Assembly (NCBI GenBank): GCA_900541555.1
Contig: UQKE01000004.1
Span: 1 to 64,000 of the forward strand
DNA: 64,000 nt
Direction: 5' to 3'
Source: an uncultured Porphyromonadaceae bacterium
Lineage (GTDB): Bacteria > Bacteroidota > Bacteroidia > Bacteroidales > Muribaculaceae
Part shown: piece after piece, positions 52,692 to 59,310 of the stretch
Layout of the letters: each line of letters opens with the position of its first letter
Numbering within the stretch: the stretch's first letter is position 1
The notes under the pieces: generated by a model
The model's database searches: none
The model's input: the letters and a program-made list of their open reading frames with translations, nothing else
Told to the model about the DNA's origin: nothing
Program-made: the position numbers and the translations under genes

Positions 52692-53348
52692 ATGATTACA
52701 GGGAAGAAATACGAATTAACAGAAGAGACAATCACTCTGTTCAAAGATTATATGTTACACCGCATAAAGGCGTTGCGTGACTTTGGCAGCATCAAAGCGG
52801 GTGACCTTGGCGGTTACATCGAAAAAGAAAGCAACCTGTCACACAACGGAGATGCGTGGCTTTACGAAGATGCAATGGTTTACGGCGACGCGCAAGTTTA
52901 CGGTAATGCACGGGTCTATGGTGAAGCGCATGTTTACGGCGAAGCAAGGGTTTACGGCGGTGTAACGGTTCATGGTAATGCGCATGTTTGCGACAATGCA
53001 AAGGTTGACGACATTGCGCAGGTTTGTGGCGACGCAATGGTTTACGGCAATGCGGAAGTTAACGGTAATGTTGCGATTGGTGGCAACGTGTGGGTTAACG
53101 GCAATGCGCGGATTCAATCTCGTGATGATTTATGCACATTCGGTTATTTCGGTTCATCAAACTTTTACACTACAGCATTTAAGATTGAAGGCAGAGGAAT
53201 CGGTGTTTGTGGGTATTTCGAAGGCACATTCGACGAGTTCCGCAACAAGGTTAAGAAACCCCACGGTATAAACGATTATGCGGTTGAAGACTACTTGATG
53301 ATTGCCGACTTGATAGAAAACAAACTCTCAGGAAGATCGAAAAAGTAA
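52692..53348 (+). CDS. Hexapeptide-repeat left-handed beta-helix protein
   Basis: 218 aa. A short N-terminal region (KYELTEETITLFKDYMLHRI, GDLGGYIEKESNLSHNGDAW) is followed by about 15 hexapeptide turns with pattern [AG]xVYG[DNE] (VYGDAQVYGNARVYGEAH and so on to about residue 140) and a globular C-terminal domain. The N-terminal signature is that of YdcK-like/phage-associated polymer-forming proteins. The start at ATG 52692 is preferred over TTG 52656. The DNA of the repeat is an 18-bp near-tandem array (about 52865-53115). Confidence 0.8.
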   Translation: MITGKKYELTEETITLFKDYMLHRIKALRDFGSIKAGDLGGYIEKESNLSHNGDAWLYEDAMVYGDAQVYGNARVYGEAHVYGEARVYGGVTVHGNAHVCDNAKVDDIAQVCGDAMVYGNAEVNGNVAIGGNVWVNGNARIQSRDDLCTFGYFGSSNFYTTAFKIEGRGIGVCGYFEGTFDEFRNKVKKPHGINDYAVEDYLMIADLIENKLSGRSKK

Positions 53349-53426
53349 TGGAAGAGAATACAATAAGACGCTGTCACGCATTGGCGCATCATCGCTGTGC
53401 TCGTAGTATGGCAAAGATGTTTTTGT

Positions 53427-53434
53427 TATATTTA
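53427..53434 (+). promoter_or_regulatory. -7-like box before UDG-fold-like gene
   Basis: TATATTTA, one base from consensus, 68 nt before ATG 53502. Confidence 0.35.
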
Positions 53435-53501
53435 CGACGCTGTTAATTAAATAAACTGTAGATTTTATTAAAACAACAAACAACTAATAAGCTAATCAAG
53501 T

Positions 53502-54302
53502 ATGGAATACTCAAAAGAATTTAAAAATCTACTTAATGTAGGTTTGCCGGATGGTTATATTGGACATGGAAATCCTAATGCTAAAATACTTATTCTTGGG
53601 CAAGAGCCTGCCCTGCATAAAGATTCTGAACAATATTCTCTTGAAATTGCGAATAATAAACACCAATGGCAGATTCTGGTTGAAAATGGGAGCGGATACG
53701 AAAGTATCAATCCGGCAGTAATTTCATTTGGCTCACCTCTTTGGCCGTGGGCAAATCAGCGTTTCATGGTTAGGAGTAAGACGAAAGATGGAAAAATAAA
53801 AGGGAAAGAAGGTACTGCAAAAACTTGGTATAATTACCAGAAATTGGTATATCGTATTCTGAATAAAGAAACTATGCATGGTGGAATTTTGGATTTCCAT
53901 AAATTATCATTTCACACAGATATGAGTGCAGAAGCATCGAAAAAACATAATGAAGTAGAATTTTCTAAAGCGAAGGAATCTGTAAGAAACCGTGCAGAGA
54001 AATTATTCTCAAAGCCGTTCTTTCGTAAATTTCCCATAGTAATTGCTCCAGTTGGGCACTTTCCTCGCGACAGTTATAACGATTCTTATTTTCATCGTGC
54101 TTTTGGCGTGAACTATTGTCCTAATGAAAGTGAAGATTGGATTAATATTAATGTCAGAGAAGATTCAGAGTATCCTCAACTCCTTATTCATTGTAAGCAA
54201 ATAGCATATGCATCGAACCATTATCTTGACAGGATTGCTGAAATTGCGAGTACATTTGTTAAGGAACACGGTATTCAACTTATCCCAGAAGCGAACATCT
54301 AA
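53502..54302 (+). CDS. Uracil-DNA-glycosylase-superfamily-like protein
   Basis: 266 aa, no signal peptide. IGHGNPNAKILILGQEPALHKD resembles the opening motif of UDG-superfamily proteins (GxGNPxAKILFIGxEP), and IHCKQIAYASNHYLDRIAEI occupies the place of the C-terminal motif with a conserved His. A middle SFGSPLWPWANQRF segment is unassigned. No classical UDG water-activating motif (GQDPYH) is present. AT-rich, in the accessory island, cotranscribed with the next gene (gap 1 bp). Confidence 0.5.
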   Translation: MEYSKEFKNLLNVGLPDGYIGHGNPNAKILILGQEPALHKDSEQYSLEIANNKHQWQILVENGSGYESINPAVISFGSPLWPWANQRFMVRSKTKDGKIKGKEGTAKTWYNYQKLVYRILNKETMHGGILDFHKLSFHTDMSAEASKKHNEVEFSKAKESVRNRAEKLFSKPFFRKFPIVIAPVGHFPRDSYNDSYFHRAFGVNYCPNESEDWININVREDSEYPQLLIHCKQIAYASNHYLDRIAEIASTFVKEHGIQLIPEANI

Positions 54303-54303
54303 T

Positions 54304-54987
54304 ATGACAAATACTTCAAACATACTGGATTTTGAAGACAATGGATGTGCTGTCATTGAAATCCCTCAAATTCAACATGATTATTCCCTAATGCTTAATC
54401 ATTGGCAGGATATTAAGTTTCAGTTGGAAGAAATTGAGAAAGACTTGTTATGTTGCGATACGGAAGGGCGACGATGCTTTTTAGAAAAAGCAAGAAAGCT
54501 TTTATTGGAATACCGGGAAAAATCAGAAGAGTTTGGGGAGTTTGAATTCGAGGAAAACGAGATTGATGAGGTAGAATTGAAACTGTCAAAATCAAATATC
54601 CATTTAGATGTTAAATGTGATGAAGATGAAGTTTATCTGTGTGTCTATCATTTCCGATTAAAACATTCTTTAGCGTGGTATCTCATGAATCGTCTTGATC
54701 ATGAAATTGCGATGATGGATAGGCAAATCGAAAAAACATCCGGACTATTGAAGATTTGCGATAGTAACGACAATTTCGACAAAGCAATCACTATAATCAG
54801 AGAATCCAATTGTTTACTGACAAGTCGGAACGGATTAATGAAAGAGTTCCAGTTGTCAGAGATTCAAGCGGAACATATTTTATCCACGACATTAAGGGAA
54901 CTGACAGCCATAACGACGGATAGTGTATTACGAGATTTAGATTTCTATGCCTCCGTTACATCGTTACTGAGAGATTTAAAAGAATGA
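54304..54987 (+). CDS. Hypothetical helical protein, partner of UDG-like gene
   Basis: 227 aa. Largely helical (LNHWQDIKFQLEEIEKDLLCC, LEYREKSEEFGEFEFEENE, SLAWYLMNRLDHEIAMMDRQ), acidic, no signal peptide or TM segment. Not recognised. It starts 1 bp after the preceding gene's stop, so the pair is translationally coupled. The start at 54304 is used rather than 54208, which overlaps the upstream gene. Confidence 0.65.
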   Translation: MTNTSNILDFEDNGCAVIEIPQIQHDYSLMLNHWQDIKFQLEEIEKDLLCCDTEGRRCFLEKARKLLLEYREKSEEFGEFEFEENEIDEVELKLSKSNIHLDVKCDEDEVYLCVYHFRLKHSLAWYLMNRLDHEIAMMDRQIEKTSGLLKICDSNDNFDKAITIIRESNCLLTSRNGLMKEFQLSEIQAEHILSTTLRELTAITTDSVLRDLDFYASVTSLLRDLKE

Positions 54988-55177
54988 TGTACAGTTTCTA
55001 CATTATTTTTTCAAGTTGAAAAAGGCAACGGATAGGCAGCGATTTGTTTTCTTAACCCTTCCAAAAAATGGCAGATATGCCCCAATGACGGATACGGAAT
55101 ACAACCACACATCCTCTTTCATTTCCAACAGCTCACATTATTCCTCCGAAGTCTATCCGTATGTAGTCAACTTTCAC

Positions 55178-55185
55178 TATATTTG
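55178..55185 (+). promoter_or_regulatory. -7 box of WG-repeat lipoprotein gene
   Basis: TATATTTG, 24 nt before ATG 55209. The preceding 14 nt (TAGTCAACTTTCAC) differ at only two positions from the spacer of structured element copy C, but no TTTCGG-hairpin precedes it. Confidence 0.7.
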
Positions 55186-55208
55186 CAAAAGATACAAAAC
55201 CTAACGAT

Positions 55209-56432
55209 ATGAAAAATCTGTTAAAATTGAAAGTTGCCATGTTGGCAATGGTTGCTGGCTTGGGATTGTGGAGCTGCTCGTCCGACGAGGGCAAAGTGCA
55301 ATATGTTCCTGTAAAACTCGATGGAGAGGACAAATGGAGCATTCTCGACACGAAATCGGGTGAGATCGTATGCGAAAACGATTTCGACAATATGCCTTCC
55401 ATGGTCAAGGACGGCCTTTTCGTGGTGCAAAACAAACGAGGCGACTATGAAATGTACGATGTCGGCGATTCCAAAAACGCCGTGAGCAAAGGGAAATATT
55501 CACAATTGGGGTTGTTTAATGGCGATGTGACGTTTGCCGTGAAATCGGGAAAGGGCATTGTCGTCATCAACAAGGATTTCGAAGAAGTGAAAAAATTGTC
55601 GGACAAGATCACGCAAACGATCAATTATACCGAGGGGCTTGCCGCTTTTTGCAAAAATGGGAAATGGGGCTATTTGGATGAAAAAGGCGAAGAAGCCATT
55701 TCGGCGAAGTACGATGCTGTGACAATTTTCCAGGAAGGATTGGCATTCGCGCAAAAAGGCGACCGCATTACGCTCATCGACAAAAAAGGCGAAACAATCA
55801 AATCGTTTTCCTCCGAAAAATATGAACTCGCAGGGTCGCTTTACAACGAGGGTTACTGTCCGATGATGAAAGGCGACAAGGTGGTGTTTCTTGACAAAAA
55901 AGGCGAAGAATCGTCCGATTTTTCCAATTCGAAAATGGAACGCGGTTATTGCTACGGCGTGAACGACGGCAAAACAATCTATACCGACGGTGACGAATTT
56001 GGCATTGTCGACAAAAGCGGAGAAATAGTCCTTCGCGCGAAATACGAGAATCTCACCTATGCGTCGCCCGACCGCTACATAGCCGAGGATTCCGATGGAA
56101 AATGGGGCGTTATCACGGCCGAAGGGGAAGAAATAATTCCGTTCGACTACGCCTCTATCGTGCAAATGTCCACCGACAAGTCGCATTATTTCGCATTTGA
56201 GGACAGCGATTGGATATTGATTGACGAAAAAGGCGAACAAGTGGGCACGGAGGAATTTTCCGATTTTAATCCGCGCACCGAAGCAATCGACCAATTTTAT
56301 AGCGAAGCCAACCAAGACGATGAAATGGACTATTCTGTAGATGCTCCTGCCTACTATGAGCCGGCCAATGATTCTGTGGCTGTTGAGGAACCTATCTACG
56401 ATTATGAATCTGATTATGATTATGAATATTAG
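55209..56432 (+). CDS. WG-repeat lipoprotein
   Basis: 407 aa. Lipobox in GLGLWSCSSDE. The body consists of about seven WG/KWG-type beta-propeller-like repeats (e.g. KNGKWGYLDEKGEEAISAKY, DGKWGVITAEGEEIIPFDY, GDRITLIDKKGE). The end is an acidic, Tyr-rich tail (DYESDYDYEY). WG-repeat proteins are common surface or periplasmic lipoproteins in Bacteroidota with unknown ligand. Composition returns to the genome average here, so it marks the end of the AT-rich island. Confidence 0.9.
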   Translation: MKNLLKLKVAMLAMVAGLGLWSCSSDEGKVQYVPVKLDGEDKWSILDTKSGEIVCENDFDNMPSMVKDGLFVVQNKRGDYEMYDVGDSKNAVSKGKYSQLGLFNGDVTFAVKSGKGIVVINKDFEEVKKLSDKITQTINYTEGLAAFCKNGKWGYLDEKGEEAISAKYDAVTIFQEGLAFAQKGDRITLIDKKGETIKSFSSEKYELAGSLYNEGYCPMMKGDKVVFLDKKGEESSDFSNSKMERGYCYGVNDGKTIYTDGDEFGIVDKSGEIVLRAKYENLTYASPDRYIAEDSDGKWGVITAEGEEIIPFDYASIVQMSTDKSHYFAFEDSDWILIDEKGEQVGTEEFSDFNPRTEAIDQFYSEANQDDEMDYSVDAPAYYEPANDSVAVEEPIYDYESDYDYEY

Positions 56433-56463
56433 GGAGTAGTAGGTGTGTATCCCTTAACACTAT

Positions 56464-56497
56464 AAAAAGCGTGTCACGATTGCGTGGCGCGCTTTTT
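56464..56497 (+). terminator. Rho-independent terminator after WG-repeat gene
   Basis: AAAAAGCG / CGCTTTTT outer stem and GTCAC / GTGGC inner stem, T tract after. Confidence 0.8.
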
Positions 56498-56681
56498 CTG
56501 TAAGAATAGGGAAGATTATCAAGTTCGTAAAGCCGCAAGTGAAAAAATGCGGCATTAACCCTTTGTGTGAAATTTTCAGACATGTTGGAAAATAGACGCG
56601 ACTAAACAATGAGGAAATGGTGTGTTGTTCAATAAAATTTATTGCTTTTGAGCAGATTAAGAACTAAAAGGAAGAATAATG

Positions 56682-57234
56682 ATGGGCAAGGATATTGTCA
56701 CGTTCAGTGAAGTAGAGAAAGCAGTCTTTGAGCTCCGCGAACAGAAAGTTATATTGGATAGTGACGTGGCAAAGCTCTACAATGTAGAGACCATGCGTGT
56801 AAATGAAGCAGTAAAAAAACAATCCTGACAAATTTCCCCAAGGATATATATTTGAACTTACCAAAGAGGAGAAAGCGGAGGTTATCGAAATTTTCGATAA
56901 CCCTAAATTGAAGTATTCGCCAACATTGCCCAAAGCATTTACAGAGAAAGGCTTGTATATGCTTGCTACCATTCTGAAAAGTCCGAAGGCAACACAAACT
57001 ACGATCGCTATTGTAGAGACGTTTGCCAAAATTCGAGAATTGTCGCATACAGTGGCGGAGATGTCCAATACCAAAGATCAGTTCAAACAAAAGAGCCTCA
57101 TGCAACATGGCGGTGAAATTTTGTCTGATTTGTTGGACGATGAAATGGAGGTTAGCGATTCAGAAACCACTATTGAGCTAAACTTTGCCGTGTTGAAACT
57201 CAAACATACCGTGAAACGGAAAAACAAAGAATAA
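56682..57234 (+). pseudogene. ORF6N-domain protein gene interrupted by frameshift
   Basis: The 5' frame reads MGKDIVTFSEVEKAVFELRE, then KVILDSDVAKLYNVETMRVNEAVKK and stops. Removing one A from the run of seven at 56813-56819 joins it to NNPDKFPQGYIFELTKEEK and onward to the stop at 57234 with KAFTEKGLYMLATILKS. The restored protein is an ORF6N/KilA-N-type phage-associated DNA-binding protein of about 183 aa. Either the gene is dead or expression needs slippage on the A run. Confidence 0.8.
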
Positions 57235-57581
57235 ACCTTTTTGCGTTTTTTTGGTGTAGCCTACTCTCCTATGGAGAGAAGCGATTCTTTGTTGCATTCT
57301 TTCAAGTACCATAACTTATAAACTTTGAAGCAGGGCAACTATGTTCCTCGACTTCTCCACTTGCAGCATTTCCATATCCGTGCTCCGCACGTGAACAGAG
57401 GAAAACATTGCGTGTTTGTCCACTTCACAGTTTGTTCACTTTTCCCGATTTCACTGCTCCCAGCCATAGTTCGTTACCGGCCAATATGTCCTTCTGTGTC
57501 GCCGTGTTGGTGGCGATAGGGGAGAGACTCGCCGGCTTGTCGAAGCGGTACGCAAGCGGCTTTTCTGCGAGTTTTTTGTTC
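57235..57581. other. Gene-free region with fragment of intergenic repeat
   Basis: No plausible coding sequence. A CTCTCC-TAT-GGAGAG hairpin is at 57264-57278. At 57485-57520 the sequence (TCCTTCTGTGTCGCC then GGTGGCGATAGG) resembles a unit of the repeat block at 9648-9685. The rest is unremarkable. Confidence 0.45.
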
Positions 57582-58187
57582 TTATAAATCGGGGAAAAGC
57601 GACGGCTCGTTGTCGAGCAATCGGAACGAGCGCCGATGGTAGGGCGTCGCTCCGTAGCGGGCAATGGCTTCGCGGTGGGCCTTGGTGGGGTAGCCTTTGT
57701 TGATGTTCCAGCCGTATTGGGGATATTCCTGATGTATTTTTGCCATAAATTCGTCGCGATGAGTTTTGGCGAGAATCGACGCTGCGGCAATCGTCATCAT
57801 TTTTGCGTCGCCCTTGACAATGCAAGTGTGGCTGATTCTTTGATATGGGCGGAATCGGTTGCCGTCGATGAGTAAATGTTGGGGGCGAATGGAAAGAGCG
57901 TCGATGGCGCGGTGCATCGCGAGAATGGAAGCGTTGAGAATGTTGATGGAGTCGATTTCCTCTTGCGTGGCAATGCCGACGGCCCACGAAGCGGCTTCGC
58001 GTTCGATGGTGTCGCGCAGCGAGTCGCGTTGGTGTTCGCTAAGGCGTTTGGAATCGTTCAGCAGCTCGTTTTCATATCCGTCGGGGAATATCACGGCTGC
58101 GGCAAATACCGGTCCGGCCAAGCAGCCTCTTCCGGCTTCGTCGCATCCGGCCTCTATGCGTCCGGCTTCGAGATAAGGGAGCAGCAT
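57582..58187 (-). CDS. rnhB: Ribonuclease HII
   Basis: 201 aa enzyme removing ribonucleotides from DNA. Active-site motifs AGCDEAGRGCLAGPVFAAAV (DEAGRG), DSKRLSE and VKGDAKMMTIAAASILAKTHRD are present. The start is ATG 58187; the 54-codon in-frame extension to 58349 runs into the prenyl synthase gene and is basic junk. Its start is 10 bp from that gene's stop, so the two are cotranscribed. Confidence 0.95.
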   Translation of the reverse strand: MLLPYLEAGRIEAGCDEAGRGCLAGPVFAAAVIFPDGYENELLNDSKRLSEHQRDSLRDTIEREAASWAVGIATQEEIDSINILNASILAMHRAIDALSIRPQHLLIDGNRFRPYQRISHTCIVKGDAKMMTIAAASILAKTHRDEFMAKIHQEYPQYGWNINKGYPTKAHREAIARYGATPYHRRSFRLLDNEPSLFPDL

Positions 58188-58197
58188 TGCAGGCAGG

Positions 58198-59178
58198 TTA
58201 TTTATGACGCTTGATGATGAAGTCGAAAAGCGCAAGGAATGCCGATTTGGCTTCGCTGTCGTCGTATTCGGAAAGAATGGCCGTCGCCTCGTTTTGCAAT
58301 TTTTCCATTGAGCGGTAGGCGTAGTCGATGCCGCCTTCGCGTTTCGCAAATTCGATAAGCGTCTCTATTTGTTCTGTGGAAAGCACGTCTGACGTCGTGA
58401 GCATTTGTCGCATTTCGTCGCGTTGCGTTGCGTCGGGCTTGGACAAGGCGTAGATGAGCGGAAGCGTCACTTTTCCTTCCCGCAGGTCGTTGCCGGTGGG
58501 TTTCCCTATCGTATTGTCGCGGAAATAGTCGAATGTGTCGTCTTTGATTTGGAAGCACAATCCAAGCAATTCGATAAACCGAGCAAGATTGTCGATGTCG
58601 TGCTCGTTGGCTCCGACGGCATAGCCGGCGATTTGCACGCAGCTGCGGAATAGCGATGCCGTTTTTTTCCGGATTATTTCGTAGTATGTCTTTTCATCGA
58701 TCGTGTGGCGGTTGGCAATGTCGATTTGGTCGAGTTCGCCGGTGGAGAGTTCCTTTCCCAATTCCGATAAAATCCGAACAACGCGGAAATCGTTTGTTTT
58801 GGCGGCGCAGGCAAGCGCGTTGCTTACGAAAAAGTCGCCTACGAGCACGGCGATATGGTTGTCCCAAATGCTGTTGATTGTGTCGCGGCCGCGTCGTTTT
58901 TTCGTTTCGTCGATCACATCGTCGTGGATCAGCGAAGCATTGTGGAGCAATTCGACGGCGGCTGCTCCGTGGAGCACGTATTCGGAAACCTTTCCGGCCA
59001 AGAATTTTGCGCTGAGGATAACGATGATGGGGCGAATCTGTTTGCCTTTCGTTTGCAAATAAGAGTCGACTATTTGTTCAAGCAAGGGACTGTTGCTTTT
59101 AAGTGATTGCTTGATGATTGATTCAAGTCTCGATAAATCGGGCGCGATGAGGGTTTTTATTTCGTCAAAATTCGTCAT
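58198..59178 (-). CDS. Polyprenyl diphosphate synthase (trans type)
   Basis: 326 aa. First Asp-rich motif in HDDVIDETKKRRG (DDxxD), second in FQIKDDTFDYF, with GDFFVSNALACA and KTASLFRSCVQIAG between. Makes long-chain all-trans prenyl diphosphate, presumably the side chain of menaquinone. Start at 59178 is fixed by a TACTTTTG -7 box at 59204-59197, which excludes the in-frame ATG 59199. Confidence 0.92.
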   Translation of the reverse strand: MTNFDEIKTLIAPDLSRLESIIKQSLKSNSPLLEQIVDSYLQTKGKQIRPIIVILSAKFLAGKVSEYVLHGAAAVELLHNASLIHDDVIDETKKRRGRDTINSIWDNHIAVLVGDFFVSNALACAAKTNDFRVVRILSELGKELSTGELDQIDIANRHTIDEKTYYEIIRKKTASLFRSCVQIAGYAVGANEHDIDNLARFIELLGLCFQIKDDTFDYFRDNTIGKPTGNDLREGKVTLPLIYALSKPDATQRDEMRQMLTTSDVLSTEQIETLIEFAKREGGIDYAYRSMEKLQNEATAILSEYDDSEAKSAFLALFDFIIKRHK

Positions 59179-59196
59179 AAAACGATTTTTAAGGCA

Positions 59197-59204
59197 CAAA
59201 AGTA
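59197..59204 (-). promoter_or_regulatory. -7 box of prenyl synthase/rnhB operon
   Basis: TACTTTTG on the minus strand, 18 nt before the ATG at 59178. Confidence 0.55.
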
Positions 59205-59310
59205 ATCATTTATTCCGCGTTTGTTGTAATTTCACAGTTGATTATTCGGCCGCATAAGATTTTTTTAGATTTTTCATGCAATTTCGAATGCGCACAGAGA
59301 AAAAACGCTA

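Noticed and set aside
52865..53115. CRISPR-like array
   Set aside because: The periodic 18-bp sequence is in frame and encodes hexapeptide repeats of a beta-helix protein; there are no spacers.
58188..58349. N-terminal extension of ribonuclease HII
   Set aside because: It lies within the prenyl synthase coding region in another frame and has no RNase HII similarity.
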